Shown piece after piece: positions 1-11,928 of a DNA stretch of 64,000 nucleotides. The stretch's first letter is position 1, and each line of letters starts with the position of its first letter. The translations under genes and the position numbers were made by a program. This DNA comes from Multifurca ochricompacta (Eukaryota > Basidiomycota > Agaricomycetes > Russulales > Russulaceae): assembly GCA_022496185.1 (NCBI GenBank), contig WTXG01000003.1:1116001-1180000 (forward strand), written 5' to 3'. The notes beneath the pieces were generated by a model. That model ran no database searches. It worked only from the letters and a program-made list of their open reading frames with translations, and had not been told where the DNA came from.

Positions 1-2399
1 CGCCCATACGGCCAATGCGGAGGCACTCGGCCCTCGGATCTGGACAAGATACGATAGAGAAGACCTTCGAAGGCTCGGAACGATGATGATCACATTTCTC
101 CAACTACCCAGATTTGCTGCAGAAATCCACTTATTCAGCAGTCATGTAGTACATTCGTTGTTTGATTCCAGCGGCCCTCAACCTGGCGCTATCCAAGTTC
201 TGAGGCAGGTCATGAATAGCATCATGATTAGGCATCAGTGGGGCTTTCCTTAGTTTCTCAAAGTATTCGCGTAATCTTTTCCTAGGATTGAGGACATTGA
301 AACTGATGTCTCACTGCCTCCACTGGTACAAGAAACCGTGCTCCTGAGTTTGGATCCTCTTGCCATGAAGTCATACAATGCGCTTCAGGCCGTGATTACA
401 ATTAATGCTGTGGATTCGGAGCGCAGGGACCAGGTGGGCAACCATTTTCTGCCTCTCAAATGCGCATTTACTAATTCATCCCCAGGACTATCTGTTCCAT
501 CCGAACGTAAGTTTTGAATACGTCGCCCGTCATTCAAGTGGATCAAACACCTTCATGTAGAATACCGCATACCTAAAGCAACTGGTAGCAAACATGTCGC
601 AGTACGCCCGCATGGCCCATCTCATTATCCCATGACTCACCGTCATAAAAGGTTGATGTTCTGGCACGTCGACGAGAGGCAATACAATGTTGATGAGCTC
701 GTTAAGGCCACAGATACTATGGTAGAAAAGGCGCAAGACAGAGGGGTGTCCTCACGAGATACAGATGCACTCCGCGAGGCTAAGAAGCATATGTAAGCTA
801 CTTAGAATCCCTTCATTTTACCGAAGTTCTTATACACCATATAGTATGCTGGCTGCGAATGATCACTTATGGCGCGCTATCCAAACAAACTCTACTCCTG
901 AAATACCTTTTGTCGTCACGGGGATACCTCAGCCAATACTGGAAGCGTGGTCTGAGCTTTCGTGCACAGATGCGCTCCTCTTCCACCTTCAGTTCTGACG
1001 TCGTCCTTATGTTCCCCCAGCGACTTGTGAACTACGCGACATTGTTTTGGCCCGACCACTCATAGACGAAAGCAATTTGGTAGATGCCGGTCGCGCCCAG
1101 GCAGAGGAAGATAAGGCCCGAAACGTGCTTTTCCTACAATCCGTTCGCAAGAGGGCCAAAGGAGCGAAAGGACGGGCTATTGAGGAGAATATACGGGAGA
1201 CTCGCAAGGCTGAGGATGCAGCCCGTCAGCGCCACGATAAAGTAGTCGAGATGCAGAACGAATTACGCCTTGTAACAGAAAAGCAGCCCCCAAAACCTCT
1301 ATGGCTTCCCAAAGGGAGAAGGGCGGACTCGCTTTCACTGAACCTTCGGATCCCGCCTTGCAGGCGCCATTTTCAAAGATTTCCCTCGCCTGTGCTCATA
1401 TGATCACTTCCCGGTCGTCCAAGCTTAACTACCTGTTGAAGGAGGCATGGGATTTTTAACACGATGTCCGATTTTCGTTACTTATTTTTCCCAGGTTCTG
1501 GAACACTCCTCGACGGAGAAATTTTTGGTTTTTTCCAGTATGCCCCTGACGCTAGCTCACGTCGCTGATGCTCTTACTCTCGCGGGTGTCATGTTCCTTC
1601 AATACACGACTGCTTCGCCAGTGCATATTCGCCAACAGTATGTCACGACTTTTGAGACGTCTGATAAATATCGAGTATTCCTTATGGAATTGAAACACGG
1701 GTCCCGTGGTTTGTGAGTACCTGCTATTACAATTGTCTCCATGTCTTGTTCCTGAAGATGTGTAGAAATCTGATCTCCGCTTCTCGAGTCGTATTTTGTG
1801 AACCTGTCTGGAAGGCGGACGTGGAAGCGCAAGCCATTAAGGTGCGTTATAAATGACTCTGTCCTTGGATAAATTCAATCTTGTCAATCATTTACTCGTC
1901 ATCAGCGAGTCCATCGGATCGGGCAAACTAAACCAATCACTGGTTAGTTGACGCCCTCATGGTTCTCCTTTTATCCTCACCGCAATCTCAGTGAAGACGC
2001 TCGCCATTCGAAACTCCGCGGAGGAGTTGATGATATCCCGGCGCGCGCAGCTCAAAACCCAGGACCAGAGGGTCTCTTCCCTGACTGATGATTTCACTAT
2101 GAGAAACTTCATCGCGGTAAGTTCTTACTTCTTCTGCACACCTTCCTCCTAGTAATGGGCGTTCCACCTTTTCCCCCTGCCCTCAGAATCCCAGATTTAT
2201 GCAAGAGACAGATTATGAACCTCTGATTCTCGATATCCCGCTTCTCAGGGACTTCACTAAGATGTCGTGCAATATTGAACCGTCAATTAGCTCAATCGAC
2301 GTTGTAGAAGACGAAGCGTTCAACCAGGAACATGAGCGATCAACGACAGGAAAACAACCTCAATTTAAGAAGAGGCGAACCATTAGATTTGCTGAGTGA
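1..2399 (+). CDS. SNF2-family DNA-dependent ATPase, C-terminal part (5' end outside window)
   Basis: The gene enters from the left edge, so only the C-terminal half is present. A SNF2-type linker comes first (IMIRHQIEDIE, then LPPL, DYLFHPN and FWHVDE), followed by a charged coiled segment (about 1047-1290) and the helicase C-terminal domain with [24 protein letters not shown] (split by an intron near 1715) and [12 protein letters not shown] (about 1906-1940), the classical SNF2 motifs V and VI. SNF2 ATPases use ATP to move along DNA and remodel chromatin or repair intermediates. The arrangement resembles a fungal SNF2 group related to SHPRH/Rad5, but the N-terminal domains needed to decide are missing. 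About eight short introns fit; one (1445-1494) has a GC donor. The frame breaks at C-run 1287-1291, and possibly also near 1030; one extra base at each restores it. The stop is TGA at 2397-2399. The family is certain, the subfamily is not. Confidence 0.85.
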
Positions 2400-2778
2400 G
2401 GCCATTTTTATTGACATCGCATTGAATTTCCCGTAGTATATATATGGTATTCGTTAATTTCACTTCCTGGCCCGTGACATATGCCAAAGGAGCCTTGGCG
2501 GCCATGGGCACCAGAGTCCTAATTCCAGCAGGTCCAATGTGGCAAACCACCAGCGTCATCGTTTCGTTAAATGGATCATGGCAAAGTAATTACAGTGCAA
2601 CATGACAACAACACACTAAGACTAGAAGATGAAAATATGATATACAACAACAACAACAAATATAAAGCAAAGATCGTAGTAGATATAACGAGTTGGACTC
2701 GACTCGAGAAAATCGAACACGATAACAGGAGATTAGTAAGTCATGATTGAAGCATGAAGTGACGTCGCCTTCCCTGTC
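2400..2778. other. Intergenic, convergent 3' ends
   Basis: This AT-rich spacer lies between the convergent SNF2 gene and flippase gene. It contains short CAACAA repeats around 2645-2662. No gene or RNA is recognisable. Confidence 0.6.
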
Positions 2779-5700
2779 TCACTGCTCCCCGGAGGGCTGC
2801 TTCCGGCGGAGTGGGTGGCGGATCGAGCGTAAAAGGGTGCTCCCACGACTCTTGCGTTCCCCAATAGGCGCAAGTGGCAATGCCCCGGATAGATTACTTT
2901 GCATGCGGCGCATAGCGATACCATTTTCCTCTTGCGCGAAGTCATATCCACGCGACTGCGAACGCAAGCCCGTGGACATGTCAATCTGGCTGCCCTGCAT
3001 AGACGGGCGTCCGAGAGGACTGGTTACGCTTAAGGGCGTCACAGGGGCTTGAGTGCGGGCTTCCTCCTCTTCGTTGTGCAGATAGATTTCGTGGATAAGA
3101 TCCATGTTTGGTTTGACTTTATAATTCCAGTTCAGAATATCAAGGTCATTAGGGTGGAAACCGAAGGACCACGCGATGTAGAGGTACCTCGGAAGGAGGG
3201 CGAGTAAAATAGTGATGGGGAGACCCAACCAGAAGAGGGCGGAGCGGAACAAGAAGTGATCGTTGCCGTAGATGGGTGTAACAAACCATCCAGGGGCAAT
3301 CAGCGAATAAATAGCCTTTAAGTGTGAAATCAGGGGAAAGTACAACAGGGGTGACGAAGGATGTTGGGACGTACCGTGTACGCCCCGATGAGCACGATGC
3401 CAATAGACACGGCAAAGAACACCCAAGCGGTCCAAACCTTCGTATTAAGCCCATTGAATAGATTTGCAGCCGTGGCCGCCGCGATGGCCATAGTTGTCGA
3501 AAATTCAAACTGGGCAACATCATATCCATCCTTCCGAGCAGAAGGGGAGAAATACCCGTAAAGGAGAATGAAGAAGATGATGGCGGACTAGAAAACACAC
3601 ATCTTCATTCGTCCATTTCTTGGGAGCGTGGTCCTCGACGTACCTGTACGACACCATCGAGCATAAAGACACTAAACAAGTTTGCTCCAAACCATTTCCC
3701 TTCCCGCCCATAACGGTATAAAGCCGGAAGTGCCATTAAGACATGATCGTCTATAGTGGGGGTAAGTCCCAGTGTGGTACTTGCAAGCAGGGTCTTATAC
3801 GCACCAACAATACGGTCAAACAAACCGATGGCAATGACTGGGCACAATGTCCAGAAGGAATTCCAGAACAACAAGTAAGTATACTCAAATACGCTAAAAA
3901 GGCAAACGTTAAAAATGAAAATTGAGGAGTATAGTCGCACTTACTAGGCTGACGACCAACCGCAGTAAATCATGAACCACCACAATACACCAATACAGAT
4001 GATGTTCTTGTAGAAAAAATTATTAATCCTGTGGAAGCAGCACTCAGCGCCATACACAGTGGCTTCACTATTGCTTGGTGCACTCACATGTTACCATTGC
4101 GAGCATATGACCAATGCCCATGGACAAGCAACAAACGTTTCAAGAATCGGAACTGCGCAATGGCGTAGTCCGACGAGTTGACCGCCTGCAAACCTTCTTC
4201 GCCGGAAATACCAACGCCTACATCGGCCGCCTGGATCATGCTAACGTCGTTCGCCCCGTCACCGATCGCGAGGGTCATTGTGTCAAGACCGTCCTTGACG
4301 AGATTGACCACCAGAGCCTTTTGTTTCGGGGACACACGGCAACATACCACGCCTTCGCACTGCATTGCAAGGCGAAGGAGTAAGTGCTTGTGAGATTCGT
4401 CACCAAGAGCCTGGATTTAGAGTTAGTTAGAATGAGGGCAGTGGAATGGGTGAGCGCTCACATCAGTTAAGGCTAATCCATCAATGACCAATACGTATCC
4501 ACCCGGCCGCTGACCATTCTGCGAACCCACGATCGATGTGACACCACTGCTAATTCGATGCAGGGGGTACAACTGCGCGCCGCGCGGCGGGGCGCTTTCC
4601 GAATCACGAACGCCCAATGCCTCTGCATTGACCCCGGGGTCGTTGGTGATACCACTGCTCGGGAAGTATTCCTCGGCCGCGCGTAGCATCTGCGTGTAGA
4701 TGGGCGTCGCGCCTTGCCCGCCTCCACGAATAATAATGATATTCGCGTCGCGGTTTATGAGGTTCGTGCTGTGTCCGATGGCTAATCATTCACGGCGTAT
4801 TGGCATCATTCGTTGGGCAACCAGGGATTTTAATGAAGAGGAACATACCAATGGCAGTCTCGAGCTTGTCACCTGTGAGGACCCAAATCTTGATACCTGC
4901 TTTTTTGAGATCGGCAATTGCTTCAGGGACGCCATCTTGAAGCTTATCCTCAATGGCGGTGGCACCCAAGAGCAGCAAATTTCGCTCAATCTCCTCTGAG
5001 ACGCGTTCTATTTCGCCCTCTCGGTCGTCGATCGATGCGAGCGCGGTTTGATAACGCTTGACCCATGAACTGTAATCGTCCTCCGACACAACACGATACG
5101 CAAGCGTGAGCGTACGCAGGCCTTCGTGGGCAAATGAATCAAGTTGCTCCTCCGTCACCGCCTTCAGCTCCTCACCACCCGAAGCAAGCCGCTCGAAGAT
5201 AACGTTATCGGCACCCTTGCATAACAGTAAAATGGGATTGTTTTCCGATTGACCATTCTGAGCCAGCTGTCGGACGAGGACGCTCATTCGCTTACGCGAG
5301 CTGGTAAATTCGAGTATGTTGAGCAAACGGAAGCGTAGGGGATCAGGGGCAAATGGGGTGCGCAAGAAGAGCACATCACGATCACGACCACGGAACTCAA
5401 AGCCAACGTCGGCGGCGGCTTGAACGAGGGCGGCTTCGTCGGGGCTTTGAGCTTTGTACTCGAGCAAACCGGTTTGAGGATGAACACCGGCGAGAACGGT
5501 GTGACAAAGAGCAAGGGTTGTCCAAAATTGTCCGTGACGATCACGATCAGGTGACCTAAGATCGGTGACAGCTGTTTCTATTTCACGGGAAAGTTGTGAA
5601 GACCGGAAATGCCGAAGTACACCGCCGGAAAGTTGAATACTTTCCGGCTCGAGTGGGTTCGCCTTCGCTGTTGCTGTCGCTGTTGCCGTTGCTGTTGCTG

Positions 5701-7597
5701 TCCCCGTCGCTGTACTCGTCAATTCTTGTGGGATACCCGTATCCGAACCCGATGACATCAAATCACCTGAAACGGTGGATAAATCCGGTGATTTTTTAAT
5801 ATCTTGTTCTCCCTCATCCTCCTCATCAATGTAAGTCTTCCCACCGATAGAAGCCCTTCGGAACACCATCGCATTCTGGGTGGGGAAACTCAGCTTAATT
5901 CAACTCTTGGGCTTGGCTAACTAATAAAACTTACCTGAGTTAACGTTCCGGTCTTGTCCGAAAAAATGTACTCAATCTGCCCAAGGTCATCGGAGAGCGT
6001 AAACGTCCGTGCTATTGCGGGTGAATCTGTCTTCTTGTAATATATTTCAGAATCGAAATATATGAATGCGGCTTGACACGTCCGAACTGCCTCAATGGAA
6101 ATGTAGAGCGAGATGGGAACGATGTTTTGGAACCTGAGTCAGTAAATTAGCAACTGTCAACTGAAAAAATAAAAGAAAGAAAAGAAAAGGTAGACTATAC
6201 GAACGTGATGAACGCGAAAGCTAATGTGACCAATCCATTAATGGATGGGTTATCACCGCCCCTGTTATCACCCCACAGCCATGGAGCCTGTTTCGGGTAG
6301 TAATGATGTTCAAGAGCAGAATCAACAATTGCGCAGACTACGGCCATGACCACAAGAATTGCCAAGTTTGCCAAGACCATGGGATTCATCTGACGCTCAA
6401 CCTTGCTACGTTTACTGGGAGTACCGCCAGCGTTGAGAACAAGCTTGGTGTCTAGACCGGTGTACATGACGATACCGATGACCCACGTCGTATTCCGTAA
6501 TACAGTGCCACGCAATAACGTCGTTTGCAAATCGACCGGATGACGTTCACCGTTCATAACGACGGCAGCGGAGAGCTTATGCATCAAAACCTCGGGACGA
6601 TCGCAATCTATTTGGAATACGTTTTTAGCGTCGGCGCACGCCGCAGCCGTGCGAAGATGAGTGAGCACAGGAACTGCATTCCGGGACTTGAGATTGGTTT
6701 CGCCATCCAGGTTTTTAGTCTCGACGAAAGCAACATTCTCGTCCTCGCTGGTCGCGCAGATGAGGATGTCAGCAGGGATGTTCTCGTAATCCACAATCTT
6801 GACAAAGTCGCCAACGCGCAGGTCTTCCCAGGTAGTGCACTTCCAGTGAGGACGAGACCCCACGACGTGCTCGGTAGCTTCTTCGTCGTCGTACTCAATA
6901 TCTGGCGCGTGATTGGCAGCCTGGCGGATAGCTTTCTCGAGAGTATCAGGTTGTGTTGGGTCTGCGATCACTTGAGCGCCTTGGTTAGCCAACTTTACTC
7001 CTTTCCCCTTTCCGATCCGCTTTTTGAGGGCGCGAACAAAGGTTTTGCTCTTCGGTGCCATTGCATTGTGGTTCTCATAACCCGGGGCTTCAAGGACGCG
7101 AACTTCGGAGTAATTGACACGCCTATCGGACTGATGGCGCTTAATGTCCTCATAACCATCCTTTAAGGCAGTGATGCCGAGAACGACGACTAAGGGAAGG
7201 ATAACAAGGCCAGGTGAGATGGTGGAAAATTTGTGGAAAAATTGGAGGATGGCAATGAAGAGGAAGAAGCTAAAGAGTGAGTGAGAGTGAGCGCGTGAGC
7301 GAGGACGAGAGAAGGGATCGAAGACCCTTACATATTAGCTATTCGGCGGAATTGCTCTAGTAAATTACGAGGAAGGAACGTGACAAGAGTATACTTTGAA
7401 GTAATGACTTGATTGGAGTTGTACTGATGCTCTTTGAGGACCCTATGTTTCTTGTCGTAATACAACTCCGGGAGAGGTTCATTGATGAATATAGTACGGG
7501 GCGGTCCGGGAGGCCGTCTACGAACGAAAAGGTCCTCGATGGAAAAGGAGGAGATGAGCCTATCGTACCAGGCAGTAAAGCCTGTTCGTTTTGGCAT
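2779..7597 (-). CDS. P4-type ATPase (phospholipid flippase), catalytic subunit
   Basis: This is a full-length P4-ATPase, which moves phospholipids from the outer to the cytosolic leaflet in exchange for ATP. It reads from ATG at 7595-7597 to TGA at 2779-2781. Motifs in order: an N-terminal [11 protein letters not shown] and [12 protein letters not shown] entering TM1; [15 protein letters not shown]; the actuator-loop DGETNLKSR (about 6680-6705), where P4 enzymes have DGET; the phosphorylation motif [10 protein letters not shown] (about 5938-5967); [11 protein letters not shown] and [11 protein letters not shown] in the nucleotide domain; [13 protein letters not shown]; and the hinge [21 protein letters not shown] (about 4205-4265). 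After the last membrane segments a cytosolic tail carries [20 protein letters not shown], comparable to the conserved tail motif of Drs2/Dnf proteins. The nucleotide-domain insert holds a Thr-Ala repeat. About ten introns are present. The family normally needs a Cdc50-type partner, and one is encoded at 39.3-40.7 kb. I cannot tell Drs2, Dnf1/2 and Dnf3 groups apart with confidence. Confidence 0.93.
5664..5719 (-). repeat. Hexanucleotide repeat coding for Thr-Ala units
   Basis: Imperfect GCAACA-type repeats (read on the minus strand) lie inside the flippase gene and encode about ten alternating Thr-Ala residues in the cytosolic nucleotide-domain insert. The codons vary slightly (GCA, GCG, GCC), so the run is partly degenerate. 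Length variation here would not shift the frame, because units are six bases. Confidence 0.75.
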
Positions 7598-7805
7598 GAT
7601 GGGGGGAAGAGAAAGGAAAAGGGAGGGGTGACCGTGATGTTGTTAATCGGAGCAGAGTAATATGAGTGAGGGTGGGAAGGAAAGGAAAGGAGGGGGAGGT
7701 GAAGGGAAGGGAAGGGAGACGAGGGTAAAGTCGGACTCGGTTGTGACCGCACCGCCTTAGCCCGAGACCCGATCTAGATCTAGATCTTGAAACACTACGC
7801 AGATT

Positions 7806-7856
7806 ACACACACACACATACTAAACATACCAAACATAATACCAAACATACCCACA
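7806..7856. repeat. CA / AAACATACC-type simple repeat
   Basis: A (CA)n run passes into degenerate repeats of the type CAAACATA, about 210 bases upstream of the flippase start codon. It is probably a promoter-region microsatellite. Confidence 0.6.
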
Positions 7857-8108
7857 ACATTACACATCCCGCGTCCGGTCCGGTTTATTCCATTCACCTC
7901 ATCTCATCAATCATTCATCATCATTCATCATCATCATTACCACTCCGACTCAACCCGAACCCGACTAAAAATCCGAGGCGAGGAAATATATTCAAATATT
8001 CAACAAAATGAGCAAAGAGTTCACTTCGAGGTGATCAAAAAAATAAATTCGATTATTCAACAAGCATCTGTACGGTCGACCTATATGCGAAGCCCTCACC
8101 GCTCACGC

Positions 8109-8128
8109 GGGGGGGGGAAAGGGGGGGT
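8109..8128. repeat. Poly-G patch
   Basis: Two G runs of seven or more are separated by AAA, in the spacer between flippase and septin genes. Nothing suggests a function, and the length may be unreliable. Confidence 0.6.
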
Positions 8129-8289
8129 ATCCAATGGGAATAATGCGCATAGGAAACGAACGGAAACTGAAGCACTTTTGGCTGCCACGCGCTAATCACT
8201 TTTCTCTTCTCAGCTCACAGCGCCCGATCCCGATCAATTGGTTGCTGTTGCTGACAAAACTTGCCGATAGCCGCACCGCAGAACCACGT

Positions 8290-9658
8290 TTACGCTTGTT
8301 GTGGTCGCGCGTTCTCCTTGAGCGCGAGAAGTTGCTTAGAGCGGAAGGCCTCGTAATGAATTTGAGCCGTAGTCTCGATCAGATCTTGCAAATGGGTCCT
8401 GAAATATTCCTGTGAGTCAATAACACTGCGCTTGGAGTAACAATTAAACTTCCGTACCTGGTCAGGAAATTGCGCAGCGACACAAACTCGCAGTGAGTCT
8501 CATCCTCGACATTGACAACTCCCCAGCGGTTTTTTCGTCCACGCACGGCTTTGCCACCAATGATCACGTTACTTTCAGAACCCACCACCGCAAACGGGAT
8601 CATGTTCTGCAAAACCCACGCCAATGAAGATGTGTCATCGGTTGAACCATTATTGCAAAAACGAAACATACCCGAATGCTTTCATTCAGTTGCACCTCCT
8701 CTTCATCATATTCATCAGTATCAAACGGATAGAGGCGTATGCTGTGGTGGAAGAGTTCTGCCCTGATCTTTAACCCAAGCACATCATACTGTCAGAACTA
8801 ACACCTCATATAATGCCACCTGACCTAAGCACTGACCTTTTGCTTGAACGACTCGCGTTCCTCCAGGGTGAGGCTATCTGCCTTTGCAATAACAGGAACG
8901 ACATTCACGACCTCACTTAATTTTTTCATCACAATCACGTCGATGGGACGGAGCGAATGCCCAGTCGGGTTAATGAAGTAGAGACAACAATGGATGCGTG
9001 TGTCCTGTATGTAGCGGTCACGCATCGCAGTGAGCTCCTTGCGTAGGTACGCGCTGTGCTGGTCCTTGATGTACTTCACAATTGGGTCCCAGCTACAACA
9101 TCGACAGCTCCGTCAACACCTAGTCACCAAAAATGGGAATGGAGAAATGCCACGCACCAGTTCTCATTATTGACTTGGTCCCCATAACCGGGAGTGTCGA
9201 CGATATTGAGACGCAGTCGCACGCCATTCTCTGTGATAACTATGCGGAGCATTCACGTGAGTGGAGTCGCGAGTATAGCAATCACATTTACACTAAATAA
9301 AAAGCCGCACCATGAGAGACCGTCTGAATCTCTGTGGTTTGACGCACAGGCTCATCAGCCTCACGTCTACCCTTCGAGTCGATGAGGTGTGAAGCAAATA
9401 TCGTGTTGATGAGAGTTGATTTGCCTAGACCGGTTTGACCTGTAGACAAAAATCATTAAATCAAAATTTTCAATTGCTCTGCAGCAAAAATCGCGGCTGG
9501 AGGGCATGGGACTGTGAAAGAGTGAGATGGGTCGCACCAACGACAATAACATTGAATTGGAAGCCACGCTTGAGTAATTTGTGCTCGATTTGTTGGGTAA
9601 TGGAGTCGAAACCAACATATGAGGTCGCACGTATCTCTTGAACTTCTGCAGTAGCCAT
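8290..9658 (-). CDS. CDC10: Septin, CDC10 type
   Basis: This is a GTP-binding septin that polymerises into filaments at bud necks, septa and hyphal tips. The protein starts MATAEVQEIRATSYVGFD, with the short N-terminus typical of CDC10. It continues with FQFNVIVVG, then the P-loop GQTGLGKSTLINTIFASHL (about 9385-9440, split by an intron), the switch motif DTPGYGDQVNN (about 9165-9200) and the base-recognition motif AKAD (about 8876-8890). The septin unique element follows (VVNVEDETHCEFVSLRNFL and THLQDLIETTAQIHYEAF). It ends soon after KENARPQQA without the long C-terminal coiled coil found in CDC3, CDC11 or CDC12, which again fits CDC10. Stop TAA lies at 8290-8292 and ATG at 9656-9658. At least five short introns. 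Overall length of about 330 residues matches the family. Confidence 0.93.
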
Positions 9659-10107
9659 GGTGAGCGCGTCGAACGGGAAGGAGAAAAAGAAAGAAAGAGT
9701 GGGTGAACAGAGGTAAGTGCACAGAGAAGAGGAAGAAACAATGGACAGTGGCGACTGGCGTGATTCGATTCAATGGTTAAATTTGTCCATGTTGTGGCAT
9801 GGCATGTTGCACTGACTACTGCACACGTAGCAGCTGTCACAGGTAGTTGTGCAGTGAAGAGACTTTATAACCCATCGCATCCTCTTTTCACTTGTACACT
9901 ATTATTCTATATACCCCGCTTACACCCTCCCCTATTTCCAGTTTATGTCTTGCATGCATCATCTTGCGTCCAGCTTTGCTTTGCTTGACTTGCTTTCCAT
10001 GGACTGCCAGGTTTTGAAGCCTTCCTCAGAAACAAAACGCTATGACCATTACAGCACAGTGCCCAACCTGTACACACACGTACGCTCAGCTCCTTGCCGC
10101 ACACAAC
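9659..10107. other. Intergenic spacer
   Basis: Spacer between the 5' end of the septin gene and the 3' end of the Aha1-like gene. It should hold the septin promoter. Pyrimidine-rich on the minus strand just upstream of the septin ATG; no other gene seen. Confidence 0.55.
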
Positions 10108-11643
10108 TTACTGAGAAGTGGGAGAGGGTAGTCGGAAGTAGGGCACGAGGAACGCAGCGCAAAGTACAAGCACCGCAAACCCTAGCGACATGACCAGCGA
10201 TGACAAGGCAGGCGGCTGAGGTGGTCCTCGTGCCCGTGTCTTTCCGCTCGTCCGTCCAGGGAAAATCGGTGAGGACGAGGCAAAGGTGAGTTGTACGTAC
10301 CCAATCGATTTGAAACCGAGGACGCTACATGATGTCAGTCAGTAAAATGCACTAAACAAGGAGGGACAAACGCGGCACGTACTAATATCCTTCAAGATTC
10401 CGGCGTGTTTCGTCTTCCATTCCAGTCGGCACACCGTCGAGCGAAAATGTAACTTTTGTCGAGTCGGTCGACTGCTCGAGCACCGTGGTTAGCGTCGCAA
10501 TATGCCCTATGCACATGACACGGCAGTGAATGTCTGACGTGATACTCCTCGTTTCATGGACGAACCATTTGGCCAGGTAGGGCTTTGCAGAGCCCAAGTC
10601 TGTTTGATTTCCTTGCCAGGTGAAAGTGAGATGTATTTGCCACGCACGCCACCGCCAAATAATTCATATTCCGTGTCTGGTGCGGCAGCACTCTACACGT
10701 TGTGAGCATATACTGGTGCACAGATTGCCCAACACTGTGCAATTACCTTAGCCGGCGCACGCGACCACGTTGGGATCCGCTTCTCGTCCGTCAGTAGAGA
10801 AAAAAGATCATCTGCTGATGCGTGGAACGTTGCTTCCACTTCAACAACAGACGTGTTTAATTTTTGCGAGAGCGCAGGAGCCTTCTTTGCTGGCCCTGAT
10901 ACTGCGTGTGTAGACGTAGACAGAGGTGCCGGAGAGCTGGTCCGACTGGGTTCGTTCGAGCCAACGATGATGTCCTTGCCATGCGTGTCAATCAGGTCGA
11001 CCGGGAACGTGGCAAGCTTGGCCTCGAGAGCCGTTGGGAACCTTTCCTTCGCGAGCGTAAAGAGTGCTGTGGTCGCTGGTGAAGATTGCGACGTAAGAGA
11101 CCACTGATACTTTTTCAGGCCTTTCAGTAAAGCCACAGTTCACAGCAAATGCAAAGTGGGTACATACGACGTAGTCTGAAATGCCGTCGAGCGTAATCTC
11201 GTGCGAAACCTCGGGTATTGTAAGACTTCCATTAGCCTCGGTGCCGTCCGCAGCTCTGCCTTTCCAGTGTAGGACAACCTTGCAGTCATAAATCGTGATC
11301 AGCCTGCAAGTTGTTCAAGTCAGCCACTTTATCATCTTTTAACTAGCTGTTAGTAGAAAAAGTGTCATCACAGTTGGACGAGAGGGTTCGTTTGCGCATG
11401 AAAGAGCGGGTGCAGGTCAAAGAAAGCCGATCAGAAGGATCGCACTCACTTTGACTTTCTCCGCCCAAGCTCGACATCGCCCTCCACATCTACTACGCGC
11501 TCAATTGAAACGACAGCGCCGTCCGGTCCTTCAACTTGTACGGTGATGAGCTCGCGCTCGAACCACTCCTTGGCCCATGGCGTCACCGTTTTATTCTTCC
11601 AGTGCCAATTTGCGGTGCTGTATGCCATGGGTGTCACAGACAT
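10108..11643 (-). CDS. AHA1: Aha1-type activator of Hsp90 ATPase with a predicted C-terminal membrane segment
   Basis: Aha1 binds the middle domain of Hsp90 and speeds up its ATPase cycle. The N-terminal Aha1 domain begins at ATG 11641-11643 with the hallmark NWHWKNKTVTPWAKEWF, and continues through VLHWKG and SLTIPEVSHEITLDGISDY. A Ser/Thr/Pro-rich linker (about 10860-10960) joins it to the C-terminal AHSA1/START-like domain (VEATFHASADDLFSLLTDE, then TWQGN and VTFSLDGVP). The domain ends at GYYVLGFKSIG near 10306. Instead of stopping there, the frame stays open without a stop for about 65 more codons. It passes through a polar Gly/Arg/Pro segment and then a strongly hydrophobic stretch (SLGFAVLVLCAAFLVPYF, about 10135-10195) before TAA at 10108-10110. 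This resembles a tail anchor and is absent from yeast and human Aha1. A splice alternative (GTACGT donor near 10302) would give a different short end. Family very likely; tail is inference. Confidence 0.88.
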
Positions 11644-11928
11644 GTTGGCCGTCAAGACAAAAACAGATGACAATGGCAGACGGCAGGAGTTGAAGCAGCA
11701 GAGTGAAGCGTTAAGCCGTGAAGGGAAGGGGATGATGGGAAGGGGATGATGTGCGAGGCGAAGCACGTGCCCAACAGAATATTCCAGGCTATTCTCACTC
11801 ACTCCTCCCTCCCGTTGACTTTCAACCTTCGGCACCTACGAGGCATGTTCATCCATCAACTACTACTAGAAGGAGAAACTACAAAAGTAACGCGTTCCTC
11901 AGTCAGTTTAGCTGAATACACAGACCCT

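Larger units (their letters stand above)
7598..8289. other. Intergenic region with several simple repeats
   Basis: This is the upstream region of the flippase and the 3' side of the septin gene. It holds a purine-rich G/A tract (about 7600-7730), a CA-rich stretch and a poly-G patch. No ORF with recognisable coding content is seen. Confidence 0.6.

Noticed and set aside
6525..7166. Long plus-strand ORF (213 codons) inside the flippase gene
   Set aside because: It is antisense to strongly conserved P4-ATPase exons and shows no family motif; it is a shadow of the coding strand.
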